Shown in pieces: positions 37,101 through 49,100 of a stretch of 64,000 nt of DNA (its first letter is position 1; each line of letters opens with the position of its first letter). The position numbers and the translations under genes were made by a program. Source of the DNA: Petunia secreta (Eukaryota; Streptophyta; Magnoliopsida; Solanales; Solanaceae); assembly GCA_029990175.1 (NCBI GenBank), contig JARKIP010000463.1:175001-239000 (forward strand). The letters are read 5' to 3'. The notes under the pieces are model-generated. The model made no database searches and was not told where the DNA came from. It saw only the letters and a list, made by a program, of their open reading frames with translations.

Positions 37101-37323
37101 AAGAATTTATTTTAAAGATTTCAAATCACTCTTTTTGTGGAAGATTACCAGTACACGGACAGTGCACAAAACTTAAAACTCAAATTAACAATGGGAAACA
37201 ATTTATGAATAAATGGAAGGAGGGGGGGGGGGGGGGGGGGAAACCTTGAATTCTTTGAGGCGTATACTTGACATCCATCATATCAACTTCATTCGCCGGC
37301 AACATTACTCTCTTCTTCCCCAT
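28127..37323 (-). CDS. FAAH: Fatty acid amide hydrolase, tandem copy B (610 aa, 20 exons)
   Basis: Same family and exon plan as copy A. Exons, 5' to 3': 37245-37323, 36527-36636, 36353-36413, 35739-35929, 35527-35656, 35297-35374, 35088-35235, 34793-34905, 34626-34701, 34047-34118, 33575-33626, 32860-32940, 32699-32782, 32409-32512, 32171-32263, 31415-31483, 30843-30907, 30313-30374, 28320-28415, 28127-28195. All are in phase, 1833 nt with stop. The start is MGKKRVMLPANEVDMMD. Catalytic K205 (AVKDDIDC), S281 and S305 are kept, but the loops read TGGSSSASAA and TDAGGSVRIPS where FAAHs usually have GGSSSGS and TDGGGS, and GPIT is GTIT. The last exon encodes two extra residues (KGNQE). Intron 18 holds a LINE; introns 1 and 9 hold SINEs. 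The frame is intact, so it is called as a gene. Whether the loop changes alter substrate or activity is open. Confidence 0.9.
28862..30099 (+). mobile_element. 5'-truncated LINE in FAAH-B intron 18
   Basis: About 1.24 kb, opposite in orientation to FAAH-B. It ends in a run of 20 A (30080-30099) and is flanked by the 12-bp target duplication ACTATAAAAGGA at 28850-28861 and 30100-30111. Recognisable C-terminal ORF2 pieces include FKVGNGMKISFWYDDWMGNG near 28935 and, in a single frame at 29223-29588, the zinc-binding region found after plant LINE reverse transcriptases (WKHLWTMKAPSKV, CYLCGKANETNTHLFLHC). The ORF2 end, FWCKEKFVEDVGSLLDVIEN, precedes TAA near 29953. The reverse transcriptase core is absent, so the copy is dead on arrival. 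Confidence 0.9.
29589..29775. other. GC-rich foreign insert inside the LINE
   Basis: LINE coding similarity stops after QKHWW (to 29588) and resumes at about 29776 with a segment readable as RACIWW-like and ERNSRCFE. The roughly 187 bp between are far more GC-rich than anything around them (GGCGCTGCGGGGTGCCCCG near 29730) and match no part of a LINE. Origin unknown; organellar filler DNA is one possibility. Confidence 0.5.
34355..34560 (-). mobile_element. TS-type SINE in FAAH-B intron 9
   Basis: On the minus strand it runs from a tRNA-like head with a B-box-like AGGTTTCAAATTCC, through GAGGCAGAAAATGTTAGGTG and GTTACCTGGCACCT, to ATAGTCGAGGTGTGCGCAAA and GGCCCCGGCACC. This order matches the tobacco TS SINE family. 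The copy is diverged and its edges are approximate. Confidence 0.7.
35737..35738 (-). other. GC splice donor, FAAH-B intron 4
   Basis: Coding strand reads CAG|GCAAGT, the classic GC-AG donor consensus. The nearby GT four bases on would break the frame. Confidence 0.85.
36852..37062 (-). mobile_element. TS-type SINE in FAAH-B intron 1
   Basis: Minus strand: TTAGTGGTCAATGAAGTGGG, GAACCATGAGGTCTCGGTTT (B box), GTTACCTGGTACCTGTTGCT, GGTGGGAGTGGGAGG, GTCGAGGTGCGCGTAAGCTG. This is a clearer copy of the family seen at 34355. It has the same orientation as the gene. Confidence 0.75.
37221..37240. repeat. Poly-G run next to the FAAH-B exon 1 donor
   Basis: About 18 G on the plus strand end four bases from the exon 1 splice donor, so the transcript reads GTTT followed by a long C run. 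It is a length-unstable homopolymer. Confidence 0.9.
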
Positions 37324-37874
37324 TTCTAACAATTAACAAATTCAAACTATTAAAATCACCTATTAATTACTTAAAATAAATGCAAAAATACCAAAAAAAA
37401 AAACTTGCCTTTATATATAGCGGTTGAAGGCTATCATGCGCCATAAATAACGACAAATAAAATGCGTATTTTAGTTAGTGAAGGTAAGCTTATCGAGAAT
37501 TGAATTCGTAATTTAATTCATAAAAACAAAGTGAGTTCCTGGACACACTGCGCACCCCCTGCGTAGGATAGTATTAGCAGTTGCGTCATGTTGACGTGTA
37601 TTGCTTTGTTTGTTTGTTTGCCGGGAAAAACAAAAAGTCCAGTCTCCCGCCATGCAGCAGTTTTGTAAGAAAATGGAGACAGGGTGTCCCACATGCAAAA
37701 TATTTCTCCCAGTGTCCCCCTAAATTGACTGGTTATGAGATTGTCTCTATTTCATTGTTTTTAGCAAATTTAGCAAAATGATCTCTGCTTTCGCTCTATA
37801 GACAACATTTTAAGTTAGCGGAGAGAATGTGAGAAAAGATCACGACAAGTGATACGTAGACTATACTTCAACTA
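37324..37874. other. FAAH-B upstream region
   Basis: AT-rich promoter-side sequence without a recognised gene. Short chance frames only. Confidence 0.5.
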
Positions 37875-38029
37875 CTCCCTCCGTCCCAAATTAGTTGACA
37901 CTTTAACAAAATTTATTTGTCCCAAATTAGTTGACGCTTTAGAATTTCAAGACATTTTTTGTTCATTCTTTCCAAGTATACCCTTAATGGGCGTGCAAGA
38001 AAGTGACAATTAAAATGGGACGGAGGGAG
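37875..38029. mobile_element. Stowaway MITE, 155 bp, upstream of FAAH-B
   Basis: Ends CTCCCTCCGTCCCAAATTAG and AATGGGACGGAGGGAG are inverted, flanked by TA at both sides (37873-37874 and 38030-38031). Two TTTGTCCCAAATTAG-like motifs lie within. Confidence 0.85.
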
Positions 38030-39167
38030 TATTTCGGAGATTAGGGAAAAGGATGAGGGCAGGTGCTGTCTAGTTACCACTTCAAGATAATTAGCTAGGA
38101 GAATGTGGAAACGGGGTGGGAGGTAAGTGCCGCCTAGGCATACTTTTAGATGGAGAAAGGGAAGGCAGAAATACAGCGCGTTATTTATAAAATCCATTTA
38201 AATTTATTAATTAAACCAAACGAAAGTCAAATCACTTTTATGGAGGTCAAAACGGCAAACTATTGCCTATACACATAGTTCTGCAATTCAACCCTCCCCT
38301 CCCCCCACAAGGGGTGGTCTTGAATTTATATCCCACTTAACCAATTTTCTTTTAACTTTAAAATTTTGGTTGTCTTTTGGACCTTCTAGTTCTGATGTAA
38401 GGCAGAAGTTCAGGACATTTCAATAAATTACAACAGCAAAGATATTGTAATGCATTGCCTTTCAGATATATTGACTGACATTACTTTTTATTATAAAAAA
38501 AAAAAGTGCAAAAATTTTGGTCATTGGATTTTGTTAAGCTGAGGTTGTTTTTTTTTTTAAAAAAAAATAAGATTTTTCTAATCGAGGCTAAAAATTTAAG
38601 ACGATGAAATAATGTGCAACTTTTTCTATTTTGTGCAGCATATGAGAGAACTATTTATTGCGAACTCCTTCCGAGTCGTCAGAAACTCAATACAAAGAGT
38701 TCTTCGCAGGGCTGAGGACCAACTCCAAGGGATTTGAGGAAGGGCGGGAAGGAAGAGAGCATTACTGAATTTCCCTATTTGAGATAGTCTCTTAAATTAC
38801 CAAGACACGAACGTATTGTGCAGTCATTTTGGATTCACAATTGATTCTAACCTTTCTTGAATACGACAGATGCGGAAGTGACCAAGAAGTCCGAGGAAGA
38901 AAGTATACGATTTTCTGATCAGAGATCCATGGATTATAGAAAGCGTCATTTTTTCTTCTTGCACGGGCATCCATCCAATGAATTCTTTACGATCTTGTGA
39001 CCTATGTAGGCTTGCAAAGCATAAGCTAGACAAGCAGGCTAAATAATTGTCTTACAAGGATTTGAAAGTATTAGAATGATGGTTAGAAAGCCACTAGGTG
39101 CAAAAATTTGATTTCAAGTTGGGTTAAGTTGGTTCAACTGACCTTTTGATTTACTTACATGAACTAG
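38030..39167. other. Intergenic between FAAH-B and FAAH-C
   Basis: AT-rich, with poly-A/T runs near 38498 and 38550. The part at 38640-39040 is less AT-rich and has overlapping minus-strand frames of 60 and 69 codons (YFLPRTSWSLPHL; FFLGLLGHFRICRI). I could not assign them; a decayed element or organellar fragment is possible. Confidence 0.4.
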
Positions 39168-39700
39168 GGTAATTTACAAAACTATGACATTATAGGCAGT
39201 GGTTTGTCTTATAATGATGCTCGTATCCTGCTCTCCCTTTCTCGTAAATATTGTCTTTTTATCTCTTCCCGCATTCTGCGCTCCATTTCTTGAAGTGTTG
39301 CCTCTTAGACAGCACCACTTTACAACACTTGACTTTGATTCCCTCTTGTATAGGCAACGCTTGCCAAGTGTTAGACAACACTTGACTTTGACCCCCTCTT
39401 GCATAGGCAACGCTTGTCCTTTTATCTCTTCCCACATTCTCCCAGATAACTTGAAGTGTTGACAACACTCGACTACACTCGACTTTGACCCCCTCTTACA
39501 TAGACAACGTTTGCCTTTTTATCTCTTTCCACATTCTCCAAGATAACTTGAAGTGTTGCGAAGAGACAGCAATAGTCGATATATAACTTGAAGTGTTGCC
39601 TCCGAGGCCATTTTGCTAAATCATTCTTAAGTGGGGACAAAAAACCATAACTAATAATATGCGGGTACACCCGGTGAAATTTTATGCATGAACTATAAAG
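39168..39700. repeat. Dispersed repeat, copy left of FAAH-C
   Basis: Starts GGTAATTTACAAAACTATGA and ends near GCCTCCGAGGCCATTTTGCT then GGTACACCCGGTGAAATTTT. Inside, CTTGAAGTGTTG and GACTTTGACCCCCTCTT recur several times as an internal minisatellite. A related copy lies at 50466-51056 in the same orientation. Confidence 0.7.
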
Positions 39701-40145
39701 TGCTATCTGCTAAGCTCAAATTTCAGAGACGAAAATAAGTAGGCAACCAAATATAAATAGAGCATATCATTCAATCTGATAAAACATTTGGTAATTTGGA
39801 TCAAATGATTAAATAAAAAAGAATACAATGGAAAATAAACCAAATATGCATTAAAGTAGCCACTTTACAAATTCAAGGATATAGAATATCACAGAAATGT
39901 TGCTGCACTAACTACATGAATCAAAGACATACATTTCCAAAATCCAGTAAACTTAATTATTATTGGAAAAGCATGCTACTATATTTGTATGTCTAGGGGT
40001 ATTCTTCAGTTTTTATTCCATTCGTCGTCATCCTAAAGGTTTATTTGTGATGAAATCTTTTTTACCGTGAGACTAAGCTAGGCTTGAGCTTACTCCATCC
40101 ACTTCCCTCACTCTTTTTCAGTGGCATCTTGAAAAACAGTTATTC
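39701..40145. other. FAAH-C 3' flank
   Basis: AT-rich sequence expected to hold the 3' UTR of FAAH-C. Nothing else recognised. Confidence 0.4.
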
Positions 40146-43100
40146 TCACTTCCCTTTCAAGATGTCATAGTACTCCACTGGCTTCTTCATGTACTCTGCA
40201 GACATTTCCTGAAAGCGCAAGTCAAAGCGCCGGTAAATACTTGGTTAGTTCTTTCGTAGCAGATTGCTGTGAGGGGGTGGGGGTAGGGGGTGGGGCGTAG
40301 GGGGTGGAGGAGAGTACCTCTATTGCAGCAGCTAAACGCAATATTGAAGCTTCACCCCACGGACGACCAATAAGTTGCAAGCCTATCGGAAGTCCTTCCT
40401 TATCATAACCAATCTAAGCACAACAAACAAAACCAAAAGAAACAAAAATGTGAATAAGTAAGCAATAGGTAAATGTTAAACATATGATGTTGATTGATGG
40501 TTAAATTTTGTTGGCGCTGAAAAGTTCACCGAGAAGTTTCGTTCTCGTGGTAGAGACAATAAATTTTGTTGACACTTGACACTGAACTACAGAAAAACGA
40601 GAGAAGCTGTTTGTGTAACAAAATTTAATCTTGGAATACAGAGGCCACATTAAAGGATGCTCAAAGTTTACCCAATTTCCAACGACAAGAAGAATTAACA
40701 TCCAAAAACTTTATTTTATTACTCAATGAAAACCCTTTTATCAATTATTGGACAGGTCTGAAAAAACATTTCTTCACATCTTCAGTTTCTTTTGGACTGA
40801 CATTATCTGGTTTGGATTATCAAAATATGGAGAAGAATAAAATTCCCACTTATACACCCAATATTAACATAATTAACACGATTTTTGCTGACGGAAAAGA
40901 AAAATGGGATTTCTTCCTTCTTTGGTCACATATTCCACGTCTCCTTCAGGGCAATATATATTATACTATATGATATTCTTATAAATGATGTTGTGGTTCT
41001 AAAACTAGTATGCAAAAGATTACATGTAGGCCTTTATATTCCATATCCTTTTATGGGATTTACTTCCAGTAAACTGCCTCTAGTTAATTGTATAAATAAA
41101 GAGGAAGAAGATGAATATCACTTACAGGGACAGAAATTGCCGGAAGTCCAACAAGATTTGCCGTTGCAGTAAATTGCATTAGGCTTACTGAAAGGAATAG
41201 CAAAAATAAGTAATCTGAATAGAACAAATTCATCAGGAGATGCTCGTAATAACAATAAACTGGAAATGTAGAAGTATTGGGAATATTCTGGAGATAGAAA
41301 ACTTCAAGAATTTCAACACCAACAGAACAACATATGTCTTCAATGTATGTGAATATTAGAATTCCTGGGCTAACATCCCGTCAGACGTCAACCATTACCT
41401 TCTGGCAGGTTTCACTATCGGTCACTAAGACCATCAACCATACATACATTCTCAAACCATGATCCAAGGCACTAGTAGGGGTTTAAAAGATTCATTCTTC
41501 AACTGACTTCAGAACTGAATGGTGACATTAAAATAATCCATATAGGATTACTCTTTTGTACAGCAATGAATGTAGAATTTCCACATGAGATTAATTCTAC
41601 TGAAAGCTAAGCTCATAGCTCATAGCTCAAAGAAAATTGTACTTTCTTTATGCAATCAGTGGAAGTATCCACTGAGATAGGTAGGCCTAAAAAATCTCAT
41701 CCAGTTAAACCACCACATTGGTATTTGTTGTATTCCAGGTTTGCCTGTTACCTTTATGACTGTAATACATCAACAGCAAGTATGTCGAGGAGATAAAGGA
41801 GAAGAGACGGAATCTCAAGGAACAATTAATGACTCCTAAAAAGTTATTATAACTGAAGTAAGAACATGGTGTTAACCTACCTACAACTTGTAAATTTGTC
41901 TCTCCAACTTCAAGAGCACTTTCCGGTATTACTGGGGCTGTCATTCTGCAAAACATAAAAATCAAAGTCATGAATATAAGCATCTATTGACATATGCGAC
42001 AATTTACATAAGTATTGGTCTGGGTACTGCAGAAGAAAAGACAAAGGCATATAGAAAGCACTCAGGACTAAATTCAAATTTTATTGCCTATGATAGGAAA
42101 GTGCTAAGTATGGGTCATTCTATATGAACATATATACATTTCCATTTGATCTGTAAACTCCATGAGCGAGATCGTCAATGGAAATCTTCTGATCACTACA
42201 TCAGACAAATGTGACTTCGATTATCATGCTAAAATATAGGGTACAAGCTTGTGACTCCTCACAGAAAGACAAATGATAGGTTAAAATTTTGGTGTCATGA
42301 GAATAATCCTAATCTCTAATACTTTTATTCAGTCACTTGTTAACTGACTAAAACATATCCATCAGAAGGAAATATAGAGTTCCTATCTTCTGCCAGTCAT
42401 CTATAATATTCGAATTTCATGGAAATACAAGCATATATAACAAGGACTTCAGAATTTATTTTTTTTATTTTTTGCATAACTTATATTTGTGGAAGCAACT
42501 TCCTGAACTTTCATCAACCCAAAGATTGATCGACAAACAATATCATGCAATTCAAAGGCAAATTTTAGCTTTTACATCATCCCTCCAGATCGTTAACAGG
42601 AAAAAACTTAAGTTTCACTCTCAAGAGAGCTCTGGTATCATGTGAAAATATTAAATTGGGAGAATGAACAAGTATTATGTCTTAAGTTAAGAAGCTTTTA
42701 CAGATATTATAAATTGTAAATCAAACATTACTTCAATATAGAGCACTATTACAAGTATTTACATTTGTTTTCCCGTAACCATTTTACTTGACAGGATATC
42801 AACTAACTGTATCTATAAATATCAGGGGCAGTAAAGTGAAAGAACTTAGTTTACGCAGTCGTAGGTGTTACAATAATGTCCACTTTCTTGAAAGCCTCCA
42901 TGTAGTAGTACATTATCCTTCGTCTGCAATATGAGACACGAAAAAGCTGAAAAAAGTTGAACAGACTTATCAGTTATCATACATCCAATGCAAATCTGAC
43001 CAATTATGTAGGGAGACTTGAAATCCCTAACATTTTGATAAAATATACTAGGAGTATATCTGACACTAAATGTGTTGTCAAAACATTTGAGACAGAAAAA

Positions 43101-46100
43101 ATTTAGTGACACTTCGGAATTACAAATGTAACTATGGAGTAAATAAACAATGAAATTACAGGCATGACTATGTATTCCAATGTGCTTTTCTAGTAAAAGA
43201 GAAATTTGTTTCTGCGCACAACTTCCGAGAATATTTTCTTATAATGAAAAATTTATAATCATGATATGAAAGATGACAACTTTAAGGCTCAAAGTTGGGC
43301 AAGCAAAACTTAAAACTGCTGATATATTTAAAGCTATAAAAGGATCTATTACATGTGTATATGCCACTGATCCACAACATATTTGCAGCTTTCACATCCC
43401 TCGTTCGATTAAAAAAAACAATAATTGAAAAAAGTTTCAACATGTATGAAGTAATTCAGTAACCCATTCTTCACCTAATGCGCTGGGCAGCAACATAGTC
43501 CACTGCTGTAAATGATCTGAAAAGTGCCAGATTTGTGCGAGTGTCATTAGTCAATCTCACTCCTTTCCTGTATAAAAAGAAAGAGGCAGCCTATATTAAT
43601 TCATATAGCAAGACTGCAAGCAGCTTTGTACAATTAGCTTTAACGGGAACTAGATATACCCATCCTCGCAATCAGGTTCCAATAAGCACAGTAATTCAGA
43701 ACCAAAGGTAACAGAAAACGCTGTGCGCAGCTCACGAAGCTCCGGTATGACAATCTCTTGTGTCTAGATTACAAAGAGATAAAACAATCAAATAAAAATG
43801 ATTCTGAACTTTAAGCATAAAATCTTCTGAAACAGACATCCATAACAAAGTGACTCTGCACTTTACAAAGTCTTCTGAAATAGACAATGATCTCGATGTA
43901 GAAAGCATGATTCTGACAGAATTGATTACGTGTGTAATAAAGGGTAATATAGACTTACTTTGAACCCATACACACGAGATAGTTGGTTTAGGACATCTTC
44001 ACACTTATCGGATATATTGGTTGAGGAAACATCGTTAAACCACTGTAAAAGACTCTCATACAGTCAAAGTTAACTCAAGAAAGTTAAACTTACCAACAAT
44101 CTTAAGAGACCTAAAGTTTCAAACCTTTGTATACTTTCCCAGGGTAAGTGATCCCGAAATATTTGAACTCTCATTTGAAGATAAATCTGGTAAGCAAGGG
44201 GTGAACTGAAAAAAAAAAAACAATTAGCAATAATATTAGTAGTAGAAAACCGCAATCGTAATGCAGAATACAACTTTTTGATGCACTGAAAAGAACTCAT
44301 TCTGCATTGAACTAGCATCAATAGTCTCCTGTACTCAGGATCAGCTAAATCCCATGCTTATTAATGGTTTTGAATCTATTGCTTAGGTATAAGGTATGAG
44401 GTGCCACACCCATTAATCGAATCCATTTTTGAGAATAATGACAAGTTTATATTGGACATTTGGACAATTAAACTGTCAGATTTTCGCTAGCAAATTAACC
44501 AAGATCTTCTTCTATATGATATGGATACAGTGAATACTGCAGCACGAATAATCAATGGGGCCATCCACAGGAAGACCCTCCATATTATTGTAGCAACCAC
44601 ACGGCTCCCTGAAGAAAAATACCCAAGACTTGAGTTTCTATAGTAATCAACATGCTTGAGTATCTTAGATGATTATCATAACTGCTATTTAGTGGAAAAC
44701 TCTATGCTGAAAGATGATGTGATGTTAAAAAGAAGTCAAAACTGCGCCTCAAGCAGAAAATTATCTTGAAATAGTGCAAAAGTACTCTTTGTCAGTAATT
44801 ACAGGATTCAGAGTAATTCGATCAGCTGGAGAGGATCCCAAGATTGCTGCATACCTGAAAAGTTGTAAAACTAGCAATAATCAAAATATATTAATCTGAA
44901 AGAGGCTTTCCCACCATGACCAGGGAAGGACCTTTTGAAAACAAAAACAGGTCCTCAATTGTACAGCATAAGGAAGATAATTGCATACTTAAAATTTAAA
45001 AAAAAAAGAACTGCATAATTAATAACGAAAGAACTCCAACGACATGAGTAAGGAAAGTTAGATGGTTTGTTGTGGTAATGGTCTAGCATTGCTTCTTGCA
45101 AGCTGACTACTTTTGTACTTCTTTGGTAGACTTCTAACCATTACTAGTAGTATTCAAGAAATAATGTGATTAAAGAATCCCTAATCATGCTTTAATTTAA
45201 AGTGATGTTAACTATTAGTGTATGTAGAATATTTTAGTATCTGCTCGAAGAATTAGTTTCAGGAACTAATCTATTCACTCCAAGTAAATCTATTTAGACT
45301 GCAATGAAATCCTCCTTCAATCCACTCCAAAGCCCAAAATCCGCTCTTCCCTCACCTCAAGAAATTTTGATCCTATGAAGGAGGTTAAATAGTAATCCCT
45401 TATTTTTCCTGTGAAAATGTCCATAACTTTGACACCTGCATCTTCTTCACTTCTGTTTAGCACACATAAAGATAAATGAAACTGATGCAAAATGTAAAAC
45501 CGTGACACCAAAATAACTTTTATTGCATATGATAAAAACTATCAACAAATCTGTCCCGGAATATGATAATACAGTGGTAGAAGAGAAAAGTTGATTGAGA
45601 GTTTGAGACAAATGCAGAAGAAATCCCTTCCTCTAGCGATTAATCTTCTTATTCGCGCACGTCACAGGTTAGAACTCTGCCGCAGACAAAAGTCTGGCAC
45701 TTAAGTGGAGAAGGGTAGAGAGGTAGACCAATTCCACTGAGTTTTGAACCGTGCACCACTAGGCCTCAAGGATTTCCCGGTTATAAAAAGAAAAAGAAAT
45801 GCAGAAGAAGACGTTACTGTTTTCGTGGAAAAGTGAGAAGAGCATGATTTGACAAATATCACAGATACTCATGACTGGAATTGACAATTATATTTGCAGA
45901 GAAAAATACCAGTAAAAGAAAATTACTAACACGAGTATGGCATCCTCAACTGTAGCTGTGATGGGTCCAATAACTGTGACACTTCCTGCTTCCCACAGTG
46001 ATCTGGAAAAGAATGGAGATGATTCAAACTATAAATGTATCCATGCTTGCAGCAGGCAGTTAGACACGTTTAAAAATGTTTGTAAAAATATGCCTGCTAG

Positions 46101-49100
46101 AGTGCACAACCTAATAATTATGATGTATTTATCAAATTTCAAATATAGGCTACTTCTATCAATTTCCAAATATTGCTGATGGTATTTGAAAATGGCCAAA
46201 AAGAAACATATGACAAACATAAAATGAACTTAATATCTGTACAATGCTAGCTTATGCTCATATCATATAGTGCAAAGAAAGAATGCTTTTGACTAAGTCC
46301 CACGGTCTATTTGATATCATGCCTTACAAAGCTTTAGGTTTATAATGACTTATAAAAAGAAACAAAGAAGCTTTGGGTTTACATTGATTGCTTAATTTAT
46401 CCACCTGAAAAAATGAAAATGGCCTTTACAGAATATAGACGAATACATGTTAACAAAGATTTGATAAAACTCAAACCCAGAAAATGTGGATAACAAAATG
46501 GAGAAAAGATATGGCTGTTAGAAGATTAAAATGTAGCAACTGAGTGAGACAAGAAATGAGAAACACCATAGCTTTGATAGTAGATAGAGAAGTTTTCCAA
46601 AGAGTAACAATATAATTAGAAGGATAAAGCTATTGACATGTAGATGCACATTGATTTTCCCTTCATGAACTGACCCTGTCACGTCAGTCCGTCCAAATGT
46701 TGTCTTCAAGCCCACAACCCCGCAAAGAGAGGAAGGAACTCGTACTGAACCTGCTCTTCAAATGAACAAAAAATGACAAGCTATAACTAATTTTGAAACA
46801 CAGTACTAATTCACTGGCCTGATATGTTATACAACCTCCACCATCTGTTCCTAATGCGGCTGAACACAATCCAGAAGCGACAATTGCAGCTGAACCTGAG
46901 GAGGAACCGCCTGTATACCTTTTTGGGTTATGTGGATTTCTAGGTGTACTGTAAAAGGAAAATAACAACAATGTAGGGTTAATGGCATATTATCAGAAAA
47001 ACTACCAGCCAACAACCTTTACTAAAAAAGTAGAGTGAACTAGGAACAAACAGTCCAGTTAACCTTATACCATGATGGCTGAAAAAGTGAAAAGAGAAAA
47101 AGGATGAGTCGGGGATAACTGCTAAAGAAACTTCAGTACTCTAGTCACAGAAAGATCAACAACATTAAAACAGAAAGGAACATATCAAACGGGTAATCGT
47201 TTGAGGGACCTTTTAGCGTACTGCAGTTATATATGAAATCTCTCTTCAACATCGACCAATGTTTAGCATATAAGTTTATTCAAGTTTGCTTTATCAAAAA
47301 ACAAAGATGAATTAGTCATATCAAAAAGGTACCACTTCTAACATTTGCTATTTGTATGTTCAAGGCAAAAGTTTACCCGTAATTTGGATTATTTCCTGTT
47401 GCACCCATACCAAATTCATGCATATTTGCCTTTCCTACTAAAATTGCACCACAGCTACGTAATCTTGACACAGAAACTGCATCTGCCTTTACCTGGCGAA
47501 CCTCATGAAACCATGTAGAACCACCTGTTCTTTTTACAGGGAAATGCTTTAAGCTAAAAATGGTAGAGATATTTGGGGAGGAAATAAGATGTTAAATGCA
47601 TACCCTTTGAAGGATGAGGATAGCAATCAATGTCATCCTTGACTGCAATTAAAATCCCATCCAAGATTGACAATGGGATTCCTCCATGACCACATAGGAA
47701 CAAAACAGAAACAAATGAAAGGGAAAACACTTTAATAACAAAATCAACAGACTTGACACGATAATTTGAGATATGCTATAGTATCACTTTCACCAATTAT
47801 TTGAAGGCATGTGCTGAAAATATTAGACAACATATGACAGATTGTGAACTGCAATGTGTAGGTTCTTGAAAGACGCAAAATTTTGCACATCAACAAATCG
47901 AAGTACCTTCCTCAAATCTTTGAGTGGAAGCTGCAGCTTGCCTTCTCACCTCCTTGGGATCAAAGGAGATTAACAATGGTGTTGATGGCTTCTTGTTATT
48001 AAATGCCTCTATTGCTGAGACAAAGTGCTCTGCAACCTTTAGAACAACCAAAGTTTATTACTCTTGAAGTTGAAGATGAGCAAGATACAAACAACCAATG
48101 GAAAGTCACTTGCCTTGGATGGAGTTGTAAGCTTAGACCTGTATGCATATCCATAATCACGAATGTTCCAGTAGCGGAATGGGAATGGTTCTCCTGAATG
48201 AGAACTCCAACTGCTAGTAGGATCATAATGTGGAAGACACTTCAAGGCCAAATCAACCCGTTCTTCAGGTTTTCCATCTTCTTCTAAGCATACAACACCA
48301 GGCTCTGACTCTAAATTCATATACATATGCATATACATTAAACAAGTCAATACATTAGAGAAGCACCTTAATTCCAACTTCAACAAAATCATGGAATGCC
48401 CAGAGTATTGTGCTTTATTCCAGTCACGTGTCAGAAAATTCAGCTGATTATTAGTTTATCACCATCAATGTCATGCTCATGGAGTAAACCTTAGGTGGTA
48501 AAAGCTATGCCTTAGATATATAGGATAGCTAGCGCGCAGAAAACTTGTAAAGATCCACCAACCAACAAAAACAAGAATAGAGACAACAAAGATAGTCAAG
48601 CAGTGTCATCAGTGGAATGGCATATTTTAAAGGAAAAGTCATCTTCCTACTTCAATAGTTTGATACTAACACATATTACTACTCCCTATGTTCCAGATAA
48701 GTAGGCAACATTCCTTTTTAGTCAGTTACAAGAAAAATGATAGCTTTCAAAATATGGAAACAGGTCAACTTAAATTTCTCATCTTACCCTTAATGAGAAG
48801 CATATCTAGTCATACATATGTTTTAGTCTTATTTATGACTCAAAAGTCTTCATTTCTTTTTTAAACTCCATGTCGCTTCAAACTTAGCCACATAAATTGG
48901 AATGGAGAGAATAATAAATTAAACGAAAGATAAGCAGCAAGAGCTTAGTTCTGAACCTTGATGAGGGAACTGAGGAATGAACATGGGAACCTCTGGGATC
49001 ACAGTATTCTCGAGTATCTGACAATCAAAAAACATCAAATTTTATATTTCTTAATCACCCCTTTATTCATCAGACACATAGAATTAGACGAGTTAATAAA

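Noticed and set aside
38640..39040. Overlapping minus-strand frames as an organellar gene fragment
   Set aside because: The peptides (FFLGLLGHFRICRI and others) could not be matched to any plastid or mitochondrial protein I know, so no assignment is made.
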